This document shows positions 51,891-64,000 of a stretch of DNA of 64,000 bases, piece after piece (within the stretch, counting starts at the first letter, position 1; every line of letters starts with the position of its first letter). The translations under genes were made by a program, and so were the position numbers. Below the pieces are notes generated by a model that was not told where the DNA came from, ran no database searches, and saw only the letters and a list, made by a program, of their open reading frames with translations. Source of the stretch: Branchiostoma floridae (lineage: Eukaryota > Chordata > Leptocardii > Amphioxiformes > Branchiostomatidae); assembly GCF_000003815.2 (NCBI RefSeq), contig NC_049981.1:13723035-13787034 (forward strand), in the 5' to 3' direction.

Positions 51891-53478
51891 TCCATTTGAG
51901 CCTGAACTAAGATTATTTTTACGTTACTTATTATAGACATGCAGATATTCGAATGTATTGCTATATGCCAAGGCAACTGAATACGTTTATAAAGATTATA
52001 AAGAAATATGAAGAGTTTGTGGCCATTTGGGAGGTCACCGCGATGACCAACGGAGATTAAGATTTTTTTCAATCTAGAATATCGATTTTTACTTTTACTC
52101 CGTATATTGGCAGAATATCTGATAGTCAAAAACTTGTAGTTCGCATGCACCATTATGCGAGAAACCGGGAAAATAAAAGATTGTTCTGTGTAATATATTT
52201 TCTCCTTGGTTGTTGTGTGTGCATTGTGTTTCTTTGTTTATTTTTTCAATGCTATACGGTTGACACGAAGTCCTTCTGTATCAAAACGAAATACAAGGGC
52301 TGTTGGGTAGTTAGTAGTTGGGAGCTTCGAAGAAAATGGTCGTGTGTTTTGACGGTCTAGTTCAATTTGAAGCGTCCCCTACCTATACGTAACAGAACTA
52401 CAAACTTTAAGTCAAATCCACCATGTCATTATCGAGGGTGCTGTTGTAGCCAATGGCAATGCCCTTTAATAGGGACTAACATCTGTTCATCAACCGCATG
52501 TCATCAGAAGACTTTGACGTGTTGATGATAATTTCTTTCGAAACTTTACCTTAATGTTTGGCCTAAGGAAATCTCCTAACATTTGTAAAGAAGAAATGCT
52601 CGTGCATGTGATTTGAAATATCAGGACTACATGTATTTATTGTCGAGTCTTTCCTTGCTGATTATTCCCCGATTTCACGTGTACATCACAACTAACAATC
52701 ACGTCATTTGTAGGCACATGGCAATGACGTGAACAACTTTAGCTCAACACAAAACCATGCAATATTTGCAGTACCCAAATAGTTGTGCAATTTGATATAC
52801 AATAGTATATATGACCACACCTTTTAAGTCTGGACCAATTGTAATCGTCTCTGAAAACATGCTTATCCTCTCTAAATCTACATATTAGTTGCGATATTCT
52901 TTCGCATTCTGCGATACCTACAATACTAAGTTGCAATGGGCGAGCCCAAGCTCTTTCATTGTATGGAAATGAGCTAATGGCTTTCTTTAATTCCCAAAAC
53001 ATTCAGAACCAACGCTGGCTAATCTTTGCTGGCTCCATACTTAAGAATCAAACTGCGTTTAGGCACCGTTGACCACGAGTACTCTGAAGCAACCACTATC
53101 AGGAAGACATACTTTCAAAACTTAGAAGACGTATTTTAACTTTTGGTCCATCGATCAACAAACACATGTACTTAATAGGTATTATACTTCTTCTCTTAGC
53201 TCTTAATACCGGAATCCTACTTACTTAAACAAATCGGATAGAACCATGATAATCTTATCATCCTTCTAACATCGATCTACCTGACAAGTCCATATCCTTG
53301 GGCTACTCTTCGAGTCTAGGCTATGGATTATCTGACTAAGCTCCTCTTTTCCCATTTCAGTATAATACTTTCTTCTTTCTGAGTAATGCGCCTGGCTAAA
53401 CAAGTAACAGCAAGGCGTAATGACGCTCTTCTCAAGCACTCCTTCTAACACCCTGACCACCTTAAGTGATCAGTTATC
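51891..53478. other. intergenic region between the two convergent GnRH-like genes
   Basis: No exon recognised. Candidate polyadenylation signals for the - strand gene are ATTAAA (52991-52986) and AATAAA (52641-52636); neither is close to its stop. Confidence 0.4.
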
Positions 53479-53613
53479 CTATTTGAGAAACATCGGCTCC
53501 TGGTAAGGGCCCTCAGTGCGGACGGCTGATCGTCGCCATCTTGCAGCGGGTGAGAAGCTTCTCTTCGAGGAGCTCTTTTCCAACAGCAGGGACTGCTTCA
53601 TCAGCTCTTCCGC
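53479..53613 (-). CDS. GnRH-like gene 2, exon 3 (C-terminus)
   Basis: Acceptor CTTGTCATTTCAG (ends 53614), then AEELMKQSLLLEK and a basic tail to TAG at 53481-53479. The opening AEEL matches AEEM of gene 1 at the identical junction. Confidence 0.8.
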   Translation of the reverse strand, partial: AEELMKQSLLLEKSSSKRSFSPAARWRRSAVRTEGPYQEPMFLK

Positions 53614-56600
53614 CTGAAATGACAAGCGAGACATATTTGTCTTTCATTAGAACAATTTTACTTCAGTTTCTTCCACGGATGCTTGGCTGTTGCTACAACC
53701 TTCATCATGACGATTGACCCATCAATGCAGTCACGTGCACATGTCGACAGAAAATTCATCATCATCATCATCAGAAAATTAAAGGTACCTAAACGTAATT
53801 GTCTGTGGTGAATGATGATGGACTACTCAATTACAAGCAACCGGATGGGATTTTGGAAACGGTCAGACCTTTGGTCATGACACTTCCTTTCGCCATGTAT
53901 TTTGTTTTCTGTCTACAAGATGATTATAACACGATGACTGTCTGTTGAGAAACACTAACGGCAATCTGATGATGTCATATGCCTCTGGAGATTAGCAAAT
54001 AAGCCTTGGGAATCATCATGCACCGCGCGTGAGCAAAGAAAATGTCCGTTTTCAACGAAGAATATGCCATGCCTTTCAGTCTTGCTTAGAATATAGATAT
54101 CATAGTGTCTGTTACCCTTTGTGATTAAACAGCGACAGAAGCTTTTACCGGTTCTTCATAATTTGTCTGCTATTTTAGTCTAAACCTAAGCTCTCTGTGT
54201 CGTTAGCTACGAGGTAATATTGTGACTATATCCTTAGGGAAACGTTAATGGCAATCAGATGATATAAGGCCATTGCTTCTGGAGATCATCAGGTAAGTCC
54301 TAGGATAAGCATACCGTGCACGTGAGCAAAGAAACTGTCGTTTTTAACGATTCCATGTCAACGATTCCAAGTATGTGCCAAGTACTGCCAAGTATGTTTG
54401 TTAAGACGTGGAATATTAAAGAGTGATAGATACCGTAAATAGTTCTTAAGTTATCGTCACGCTTGACTGTCATTTTACTGTTGCCATGCATGCTGGCACA
54501 TAATGTCTTTGTCTATAGATCCGATTTTTGCACATTTGAAACCTACATCTTATATTGTGGTCTGCAAAATAGTATGGCAAAAACCTTAATGTCAAAGAAA
54601 ACCGGAATATATTGAAAACCTTGTGACAATAATCCTTGCTATTTTAAAGTGTTTGCAAAGAGGGTCATCAAAATGAGATAAATATCCGTCCCGTACTCCA
54701 TAAAGATACACACATGATCACTTAACCTCCACTCTAACGACAAGCGAGAATTCCCGCGTAAGTGGTGTGATGACACTCAAGTGATCAATGAACGATTCCC
54801 ACTTCACTACTTCTGGCTCATCCTAAAAGTGCCAAGTGGTGAGTGTTTTCCTTGTATGTCTTGGGAGATCTAATGGATACAATGATCCTCTTAACATGAA
54901 AAATTGGTAGAAAGTTCCAGAGTTTCACAATGATGGGACTGAAGTTCACTTTTCTGAATTCAAGTTGTGAGTCCAAGTGACTGGCTTAAAAGCTTCACAA
55001 CTGTAACTGCAACTCTTCTCATCTGCATCTAAGAGATCCCCGACCCTTTTTTGCCAGAGGTTTTCCCTTTAACGATCGGAGTTGGCGTGACTGTATACAA
55101 CCGTATTACGCTTAACAAGCTACAAATAAGCGCTTTAGCACAAATGAGATGCTCTTACTACTTTGATCTTTATTCGCAAAGAAATTGAGACTCCGTCAAA
55201 ACCGTGATTACTATTGACTGCACAATGTCGACCGTGACTCCTAAGCTACATCATTTGGACAGAGCTCTTTGAAGGTATCTGCCTTCGTGCCAAAAGAAGA
55301 GTGGATGAATAAAGTGGATTTCCTCCCTGGCGTTAGATAGCTTAGACAAAATCCTGCCAATTACGAGAGGCGCTGCTATCCATGACCTCTCGGCCAGTGC
55401 CTACCAGGATCTGCTTTCAACTAACACTAATGTTCAAAGTGTTCTTTTGTGTTTGTAAGTATGCACTTCATAAATCATCAAAATTTTAACATTTGTCTTG
55501 AGACCACAAAGGAGTTACGGGCGGGATACTTTGGACATGAAACAAAGTTACCAGGGATTTGTCTCTAGTATGAATATTTTTACGTAGATACCAGCGGGGA
55601 TAAAAAGTCAAAATATGGCAATGTGTGTCTTAGAGATGGACGTTTGCACAAAACCTTCAAGAGGGAGCTGGGGTTCAGTTGGGACCAAACGCTGTTGATG
55701 ATAGATAGGAAAGAGTGGTGAATGATGATGGACATCATCGTGGGAAACGTAAAGTGACTATTATAGTTGTGGAATTGTATCCAATCAAAAGAAGGCAATG
55801 CTATCAATAACCAGTTCAGACATGGATGAATTATCACCATTATTGATATTTATCGTAGTTAGGCTGAGTTTTTGTAATATATGTATATGTAAAGTGTGCT
55901 TTAGTTACTAATAGGCAAAAGTTTACAGCCCAGTTGTCAGACAATGACAAATTGAATATATGCCCCCACTCCCTTTTCCCTTAAGTTTTGGTTCTGTAAA
56001 TTGTCTGCTATTATTTCAATACTAAAATCAATTACTCATTGTTTAGCCCAGAGGATACAAGTCAAAATGACTCCTTTCATGATTTAGTTAGATAGTACAT
56101 TAGCAATTAGCAATTACACAAAACCATATTGCCCTAGGCCCTAAAGCTTTTGATCCATGTCACCCAGACGGGATCAAGGTCTATCTCATTTTTAAATGCA
56201 TAGATTTAGGTTTTATAGTTAGTAGAGTGCATTTTTATGGCGCGTAGAATGTATAAACTTGAAATAAAAGCCTACCACCGCTCTCCAAAACGGCGACTCA
56301 GACAGCAAAAGACCTTCAACTATTGCAGACAGCTCTCGGCCATGTTGGTTCATCTCGTCATCACTGTAGGGGTACCGCTGTGCTGACGTCACCGACCTTG
56401 GTGGTAACGCCATCGGTACATGTTGTGCCGGTTCCTCTGACGTCACTGAATTCTGTGTAAGCTGTAGTAGTTTGGTGATGAGCCTTTCTGCATCGTCCGG
56501 GGCTATGATGCCGCCATCAGGCAGTGGTTTTCCGGAGGAGTATGTGGAATCTCTCTTCCCATACCAGTGGCCTGTAGACGGCAAAGTTGTGAAATCAAAC

Positions 56601-59600
56601 TTTGTGTCAAGAACTTTTCCTATAATAAGTACAGTGTACTTAAAGAACAATTTTCAGTCTTCGCATTGCTTATTTCAAGTGCTAGTGTGGTGTCCAAATA
56701 AACTGAAACCCAAACATTCATTCTTCCAATGAATCCATTGCCTATTGTGTTAAAATGGGTACCTAAACAGTTAGGTAGAATCAACTTGGGACACGAACAT
56801 AGCGTATTGATAGAAAACACTTTCTTTCAAACTGACCATATGCATAAGGTTGTGTTGATTTGATTATATGGATGACATCCGCGCACGCATCAGTTTTTGG
56901 TCATTTCAAGAAAAGTTTCAGCCATGCCGTAGATCGTACAAAGCAGCAGCAGTAAATCGTACAAATGAGCAGATATATGCCGTATACTGCAAAATATATC
57001 GGGAATAGCTACGAATGTCGTAGAATGTTAGAGTCAATTCCAATATGTAAGAAGATGTGAAAGAACAAAAATTCAAAGTCATCTGTTTAACCTTCCTGAA
57101 CACTTGATGTCATAATGAAGGAAGTTTTTTGAGGGGGGGGCTGTTTTTTATTCGCACCCCAGCACCAGGTCTGCAGTTTCCAAAAGATGCCATCCATATT
57201 ATCAAATCAACATGGCCTAATCGTGAAACATACTATCATAGCAATATCAATGGTGATGATAACAAAATCCCCAGGTGATTTGGTTGTTTTGCTAATGTGA
57301 AGATTCATCTAATCCGTAGCTGGAAACAGCGATTATGCGTTAATAATTCATAAATGACTCTATTATCCTGGTATCAGCACAGACTTCATAGTTCCAGCGG
57401 AAACAACATGCTGTACCACAGATTAGTGTTTAATCTCGGTTTCACAGTAAGATGATTGGAATCTTGGAAATGAGTCACAATAGGAAGACATAGTAGAATA
57501 GTTACATATTACATGATCTGATATAAGACAGCCTACTCGTCGATCATGAAAAAACACACGTTTCAATCGCTGTACTTGAAGTCTTCTGCTCGACGCCCAA
57601 GTAACGAATCTGGTAAGCAAGCAACCGAAGAGGCAACCAACGGTCATTCTAGGATAATTAGTAACGGGAAATTACGTCTTCGATGACCGCAGCTGGACAA
57701 TTGATGATAATCACACGGTAGCGGCAGGTAAGGCCACTTAGAAAGTCGCTGTCTCAAACACAGAGGCATTATGCATTAGGCAACCCTTGAAGCTGTCCAG
57801 CATGTCCTACTTACTGATCCATTGTTGGAAGGGTTAAGTCTTTTGAGACAGCCTTAGAATAGCCGTAGAATAAACGCTACATCCCCGTTATGTGGAGACA
57901 ATAGATTTTCTGTTATATCCATGGGGCGTAATAATAATGGCAAGAATATTCCAGAAACAGGAAGCTGTTTCCTGTCCCCTGGTGGGATCGCGATAAGAAC
58001 TGACGGCAAAACTGCGCTCTTCAAAAGGTTCAAGGATTGGAACGTCACGTAATTCTCAAAATGGGCTTGAGTGTATAATGGTAAAATGCAGGTGAAACTT
58101 CAGGTGAAAAGCAAGAAAATGTACATCGATCTTTAATAATGTCTGCTAGTATTATAACAATATTCTTATGATTTCTAAAAGCAATGTTAACAGATTAAAA
58201 AGAAAGAAATTCAACATTATGATGCGAATAAGATTATATAGTTAATCACCCCTTAACTCAAATATGCACCTTTAGGCGAGTACTTGATAGCTGTAGCAAT
58301 ATTCCGTAGATTCATATCTTAGTCAATGAGATGAAGGCTATTTCATGGCTTTTCAAAACGACACACTTGCTATATTTCGGGATAATCATAGTGTATCTAC
58401 GGAATATTGCATGTTTGCTGTTCCTAGAACTTTGGAAACTACTGCTGAATTCGAAAATCCAAACGCGTGCATTTTGTAGTATTTTGCAATTGACTGACAT
58501 ACGTCCTTTTGAAATCAGAACAGCTGTCATTATTGAACGTAGAAACACCAGCAACAGAAATGTGGCCTCTGACTACTTCTAAATCATAGATAACCAATTT
58601 TAGACTCAGGAATCAATGAGATTAGTTGGATCTAAATGTGATCCTGCCACTTATAGAAAGTCCTTTTAAAAACCATTAAGAAAACAGTCGATGATAAACT
58701 ATTAGCTATTGAATAATTGCATTACGCGCGTAGCCTAATGCCCCAGAAAATATGACAAAATGCTCTTGATGAAATTTGGTCAGATTTATTTCATTAGGAT
58801 GCCCAATCTGATGATGTGCAGGTCATTTCCCTTGGGAGCTCTCTTTTCAAACAATTTCACTCCAACTAAAATGAGAAATATTTTGTCATGGGCACATGAC
58901 ATGTTGCAATCCCTGCTATGGTCTCTGTAGGATTGATCCAATTCGGATATAGTGGCTACAAACCGTAACCGTAATGCTCATTGATTATGTTAATCTTTTA
59001 ACAGATTCTAATCATCCTTCTCCAAGTTTCTCATGGATGAAAATTGTCTATGGTGCTGGAACTGCTGATGTGTGCTCGCGGCGGCAAAATGTGCATATCA
59101 ATTCTGGGGATATGATGAGTTCTGATACGAATGAAACGGATGCCTCAGGCCACAGGTAGCTCTGCATGACCAATGATCCTTAACAGTTCCATAAATTACG
59201 GTAATCTTTGATCTTTTAGAAAAAAAGGTACCATCTTCCTTCATACTAAGATACACCAATCTGACTAGATTTTATCCACTATTCTATGTGCATTTGATTG
59301 ACTTGAAACGTAGAGCTACATTAGTTACACAATTGAAAAGGATTCGTCAGCTTTGCTTTCTTTTGAAGAGGTCTTCAATGATGGTACGCAGTGGCTGCCT
59401 ACTTTTGTAACAGGGAAGGGAAATAGATGGAGGTCACACCCTAAGAATCTGATATGTACGCCCGAACACCTCTTGTTCCTTACATCTAATTTCTCAAAAC
59501 CTGCCCGGGACGTAGTCAAGAGGGAGGATAAAAACATCATGCATGTGTCTCCCTTTCTTTCATGTTGCTTTCATGTTGCCTATCTTGTCTGCCAGCTCCT

Positions 59601-61385
59601 TTGTACACTTACTTTCTTTCATGTTTTCAAAGTAGCGAGAACATTACAAGCTTTCGGCCCGCGTTTGCAGTAGATAAAGGGAACGACTTCCGTTATGTAA
59701 CTGATGAATTGTTGAAAGATGTCGACGTCAAGTTAGGCTTTAGGCCTGTAAATGATACTATTGGAAATACATTTTGTACCTCCGAGAGAACTGAGAACAC
59801 TTTACGTTTCTGGCCGCAAAATAATCTATGTTCAAGATTAACTAAAAGATAAGACATGGCCTTTGGTATAGATTTGAAAGAACTATATTCAGTGTCATCC
59901 CATCAAAATTGATGGTTGATCTTTGACATGCAAATTACCTATTACACTGTAATGCATCATAAGGTCGTTATCACGAACCAGCCCTATCCGCACAAATTTA
60001 AGGAACATAGTTTACCTGTCAATTTGCCCAATAAATCGAGTTGATTGGTTGTCTTACTAATTCATTTAATAGCTGATTGATGGCAAAATAACCATTTTCG
60101 TCCGGAAACCTTTTAGCAAGAAAATGGCTTTGCTATTTTCTTCATTTTGAAATATTCATTTCGTGGCTCAGTGGAGCATGATGATTTGAATTTTGTTGGT
60201 TTTATAAACATAACGGATGGCAAATGATAAGCCTTTATTGTACATTCATCTCTTTAGGGCTGAGTACAGACATACAAACATAAAAGTCGTAATAAAATAC
60301 ATGTAGTTACAAGACTAAGATACTAATCTAAAACATGGGTCCTTAAACATACATAGGTTCGGTTTCTTCTGGTATCTTAGTTCTTAAGTGTTAAGAATAT
60401 GGGTTTAGACAGGTTTATTACTATAGCATGGTTAAAACGCATAAGAAAAACGAATTTTACAGAACTAGTCATAGATACAAAGTGAGGAAACATTCTAATC
60501 ATATAAAGAATATTCTTATCGTTACTATATCAACTGCGACCCACAGCAAAATCGACTATTCGGCTTCTACCTTATTCAAGATACAAAACTGACTCAAGTC
60601 ATTGTTAAAGCGAAACTGATGATGGCTGACAACAATGTGCGGCCAAGGAACTTATGAAGATTTTCTGTAGTAATCGAATATGAATCTTGACACTTTGTAA
60701 TTAGCCAGGAAAGTAGGAATATCGACCGAAAGTGAGCAATTTTCCCTCCCCTTGAGCGATTATCGATCATAATATCACTCACATGTCTTCATCGTGTCAC
60801 GGCTCGTTAAACTGGTGAAGACATGAGATTAAGCAACCGGGCAGATTTTCAAGGAGCTGTCGTTTAGCGGTCAAGATCACCAAAAAGCTATTCTACCGTG
60901 TAAGTTGATTTGTGCTCCTTTTCAACATTGGAAAATTTACTTTAGGCACAAAGCCTAGAAGCACTTTCAATAAAATTCCGCCGTGACACGTAAGTATCCA
61001 ACTGTCAGTATTTAGGATCAAAAAGCCATTAGCAAAAATTAGCAACAGCGCACCACAAGCACGTGCACAACAAACTAGTCTTTAAGTCTGGAAAGACATG
61101 TCCCCGGTTTGTATATCACTACTGTCATTCCATTCAGCTGAACACTTCTATTTTTGGAAAACTGACTCGAGAGCTACAATCATTACGGCCACTAATTGTA
61201 AATCATAACAGGACATTAAGTAAGATTTACTAATTAAGATAATATCGTTGCCTCTTCTGGATCAAACGTAATTAGAGGATAAGAAACTTACCGAACTGCC
61301 AGTGCTGTGGGTTGCTTCCGCAGCTGGATTCCTGCAAGGCCACTGATGCCAGCACCACTACTACCGCTAAACACCGCTCCAGCAT
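53479..61385 (-). CDS. second GnRH-like hormone precursor (core QHWQFGHWY-amide)
   Basis: Exons 61385-61292, 56571-56276 and 53613-53479 join in frame to 174 residues. Signal peptide core CLAVVVVLASVAL, then QESSCGSNP, QHWQFGHWY, Gly and Lys-Arg. The nonapeptide keeps pQHW-x-(F/Y)-G of vertebrate GnRH and GHWY-amide of the + strand gene. The associated peptide has a leucine-rich helix (ERLITKLLQL), YPYSDDEM, SPFWRAV-AEELM and a Lys-Arg in the tail (SSSKRSF). Exon 1 length (94 nt) and both intron phases (1, 0) equal those of the + strand gene, so the two are paralogues in tail-to-tail order. I do not recall a description of this second gene. How the Gln is exposed is unclear; a cut after SCG would leave SNP in front of it. 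Confidence 0.85.
56276..56571 (-). CDS. GnRH-like gene 2, exon 2 (GHWY-GKR and associated peptide)
   Basis: Acceptor CCGTCTACAG (ends 56572), then GC completing the Gly codon and HWYGKRD. Donor GTG|GTAGGC at 56275, phase 0. It is 60 bases longer than exon 2 of gene 1. Confidence 0.9.
56853..57212. mobile_element. MITE with 27-bp inverted repeats
   Basis: Left arm 56853-56879 begins TGTTGATTTGATTATATGG and right arm 57186-57212 ends CCATATTATCAAATCAACA; two mismatches. The adjoining GGATGACATCCGCGC matches the inner end of the element at 27525-28006, so both belong to one superfamily. It lies in intron 1 of GnRH-like gene 2. Confidence 0.75.
57213..60218. other. intron 1 of GnRH-like gene 2
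   Basis: No exon recognised. Open frames around 59340-59850 are long for the region but lack splice support and familiar motifs. Confidence 0.4.
60219..60340 (-). mobile_element. 3' tail of an interspersed element, probably LINE
   Basis: GATAAGCCTTTATTGTACATT followed by GGGCTGAGTACAGACATACAAA and a stretch of TACAAGAC.. is typical of element tails read from the reverse strand. GACCTTTATTGCACA at 2749 is related. Type assigned from memory. Confidence 0.4.
61292..61385 (-). CDS. GnRH-like gene 2, exon 1 (signal peptide and QHWQF)
   Basis: 31 codons plus one base, then donor TTCG|GTAAGT at 61291. The ATG lies about 70 bases past a TATA box. Codes for MLERCLAVVVVLASVAL at its start. Confidence 0.85.
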
Positions 61386-61450
61386 ATTCCTGACACCTCT
61401 ATACACAGTCCTCAGATGTACTTTAAACCTAGACCGTACTCTCTTTTCTC

Positions 61451-61553
61451 CTTTATATCTACTTTTGATGATGCGGGGGAGGAAGCGGACACACAGGTGT
61501 GCGTACCGTACAAGCTCTCAGAAGGGAGAGACTTGCGTAGATCGGTGACGTGG
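61451..61553 (-). promoter_or_regulatory. promoter of GnRH-like gene 2
   Basis: TATAAAG on the - strand (61457-61451) in AGATATAAAGGAG, 66-72 bases before the ATG, implies a leader of about 40 bases. A CRE-type CCACGTCA lies 161 bases before the ATG (61553-61546). Gene 1 carries the same word in its promoter. Confidence 0.55.
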
Positions 61554-62560
61554 GGATGATGATCAACTTCACATCACGAGATGTTGAGATCACGGTTACG
61601 CGCCCTCACATGGGGGCCACACCTATCACTTCCTCCCTCTTATCATTATCATAATTGGTCAAGAGTTCATCCAACTCTCGCGGGATCTGAGAGAGCTTTC
61701 GTGAGAATCAGAGGAAATGAAGGCGAAAAGCCGGGCAAAAGTCATGCATATCAATCAGATGTCACCACGGGGACCGAACCAAAGATAGGTAATAGGCTTT
61801 CCGAGTTTGACGGATTGGAGAGACTTTATTCATGAAGATTAAGAAACATCGCCTTAATGCTATAATAGGATATCTAACGATACTCACCCTCTCTTCTTAC
61901 TAATCGAGTAAGGATCGTTTTATATTACTAGTCTGGAGTTGACATACACTCTAGAATGTGCACAAAAAAGTGAGCACATAGTTCTCACCAAAAGTTACTG
62001 TATGGCCTCCTTCGGTCAATATTGACTATGGTAAAATCCAAAAGTTAACTAGTTGCGTAAGTTTACAGGCTAGGTACATACATGTAGACCTGGAACCATA
62101 ATGGAACCCTTCCTTGCTATAGGGCGTTTGAATATTTACTCCCTGCTATTTTGTTTACACATCGATATCCTGGGCACAAATCAAAAAGCTGGTAAGCTTT
62201 GGGGAAATGAACGGATACACGAGATTCTCGGTATTCCTGAAACCCGGCATTGTCGCGAGAGTAATGACGTCTGGTGAGATTGACTGGCGAGGCTTAAAAC
62301 TAGACAGTTCGGATTTCCTTGCACAGGTGGTCCATAAATGATGCCTTGAGGGACACATAATAGCGGCGCTACTCCAGATAGATGTCACTTTCACTGGTAT
62401 TTCAGTTTAATGTTGAACCAGAACATTACAACTCAGGTTATTGACCTGTTTTTCCAGGTAATCCTGGAGAACAATTACATAACAACATGGCCTCCAACTA
62501 GATCTCTTGTGCATATCAATTCATAGGTAGGATATAGAAATATGCTCTCCAATGTGATCT
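61554..62560. other. upstream flank of GnRH-like gene 2
   Basis: No exon recognised. Confidence 0.4.
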
Positions 62561-62690
62561 CCTCTGTGTCACTGACGAAATGTAGTGGATTCTACCTGAA
62601 ATGGAAATTGACCATTTCCAAAATCATATCCAGTAGCTTGTGTAATTGCTGTTTGGCGTATCTTATCACCTGGACGTTTAACCTTCAATG
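62561..62690 (+). mobile_element. interspersed repeat, possibly Penelope-like, copy 2
   Basis: CACTGACGAAATGTAG, TGGATT, CTACCTGAAATGG, ATTGACCATTTCC, CATATCCAGTAGCTTGTGTA and TTGGCGTATCTTATCACCTG match 45050-45185 read in reverse. The short stem between CTGACGA and GAAA is kept with changed bases. Confidence 0.5.
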
Positions 62691-64000
62691 ACACCATTAT
62701 AAAAACACCAAAAGACATGAAACCATCACACAATAAATAAAGGCATGGGGATTAGAGTAGTGTAATTGTAGAGATACTGTGTTTACATGACCTGAACTGT
62801 AGCGTGGTTCTTTGGCTAAGAGGTAGACCATTCGTTGATGCCGAACCGTTAGTTCTACGGTTGGAGGTTACTCTAGACAAGGGGCAGTGGATGTGGGGGT
62901 CTCTTTACCTCTGTGCGTAAGCGCACTCTGAGTGTTGGTTTTGACTGGCTCCCAACTGAAAATCGAAGACAAGTGCGATGATGCCCTTCCACACACACCG
63001 ACTTATAAACTGTGGCAAGAATGTTCAGTTCTGCCAATTTATAATTAGTCACCATCACCAGACCTACCTTACCCCGCTGGCTGCGTACATGGTACATGGT
63101 CTTGGAGTGTGTTTGGAGCTTAAACACACTCTGTTTAGCCTTTCCAATTTTAGTTTTAGAGTTTTATTACCCCGTACAAGACTTGGAAGCCTTGCTGTGG
63201 CACACTAGTCTAAATGAGACAATAAGAGAGACTCACTCATAGTATGGATATGTTTTCTAGAAACAATGCAACAAATTCGAATAAATCGTGCTAAATACTG
63301 GAAAGCAGGAATCCTTAAACTTCAACAAGCTGTTAAATGTATTCTTGTTGGACCATTGGGACAACGAATTATTTATCCGTTACATCGATCAGATTTAAGA
63401 TGCAGTTATTTTATTGCTACATATAAGTAATATGAATTGACATTTGGAAACATTTGAGGTTCTAAATTAATAAATATTCGAAATAAAAGCAACATTAAAT
63501 GGTATTACATGACTACAGCGTCTTGTTCGTCTCATTCAGATTCATGTTGCAGTAGCATTATTGCTAAATGAAAATAACATTAATTTTGGTTTGGATGCAT
63601 ACAAATAGCTAAATATTGACATTGAAACTGGATATTGAAGACGACACGAAGGAGGTTTGACAATGGTAACAAACGATCTAGCAATGTTTCATATATCTGC
63701 AACAGGGTTCAATCTGCTTTTGGACATCAGGTTGTCCACTGGGCGATCTTAGTCAAAATCTAAGTTGTCCATCATAATTCCATGTTGCCCCACTTGCCCT
63801 TATTTCTGCGTACTGCTATGCTCATGTGTATCCACATAAAACACTGGTACATGTATCACATGTAATGAGCTCGAGGTTAGTTACAAGTTTAGGTACAGGG
63901 TTAGTGCTGTACCTGATCATGAGATAGCCTATAGATCCAGTTCGCTACTGTGTGATCATTTCTAAAAAGAGAAGCAATCGGAAAAGCGAGGCAGAGGTGG
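62691..64000. other. gene-free stretch at the end of the window
   Basis: No exon, RNA gene or clear repeat boundary recognised. Confidence 0.4.

Noticed and set aside
59325-59852. Several frames of 70-106 codons in intron 1 of GnRH-like gene 2
   Set aside because: Overlapping frames on both strands with no recognisable motif or exon boundaries; probably chance or element debris.

Overview
The window looks like chordate genomic DNA from a lancelet (amphioxus, Branchiostoma). It has split genes with GT-AG introns, dense small inverted-repeat elements, microsatellites and one assembly gap (18942-19303). The strongest pointer is a spliced precursor for the peptide QEHWQYGHWY-Gly-Lys-Arg, which I recognise from memory as the amphioxus GnRH-like hormone.

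Layout. Positions 1-8860 are mostly gene-free. They hold two clusters of a short palindromic repeat (2080-2600, 3225-3426) on either side of a canonical histone-type 3' stem-loop that has no histone gene attached. Positions 8980-20954 (+) carry a seven-exon gene for a cytoplasmic protein of about 1095 residues: a disordered N-terminus, a TRADD-N-like domain, a coiled coil and about eleven 23-residue leucine-rich repeats. A 177-bp TA-flanked inverted-repeat element starts inside the splice-donor region after exon 2. The boundary of exons 3 and 4 needs a 17-nt excision or an indel. The 6.7-kb intron 5 contains a complete single-exon gene on the other strand (12984-15548) for a leucine-rich-repeat receptor-like membrane protein with tyrosine motifs in its tail. 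A degraded copy of the end of the host gene lies at 22161-23115, followed by two 1-kb tandem repeat units (23181-25266).

Positions 27161-31838 (+) encode a 112-residue prepropeptide in four exons: signal peptide, acidic spacer, Arg-Arg-Arg site and a six-cysteine C-terminal peptide. I do not recognise the family. Positions 32095-41400 hold only mobile-element remnants, including a foldback element at 40274-40587.

Positions 41672-61385 are the most interesting part. Two GnRH-like precursor genes face each other tail to tail. The + gene (41672-51577, 142 residues) gives QEHWQYGHWY-amide. The - gene (61385-53479, 174 residues) is a diverged paralogue whose predicted core is QHWQFGHWY-amide. Both have three coding exons, a 94-nt first coding exon, a phase-1 intron that cuts the hormone at its central glycine, a phase-0 second intron, and a shared SP(Y/F)W..V-AEE motif across the last junction. 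The introns hold only repeats as far as I can see.

All exon structures were built by eye from splice signals and frame continuity. No transcript or database search was available.
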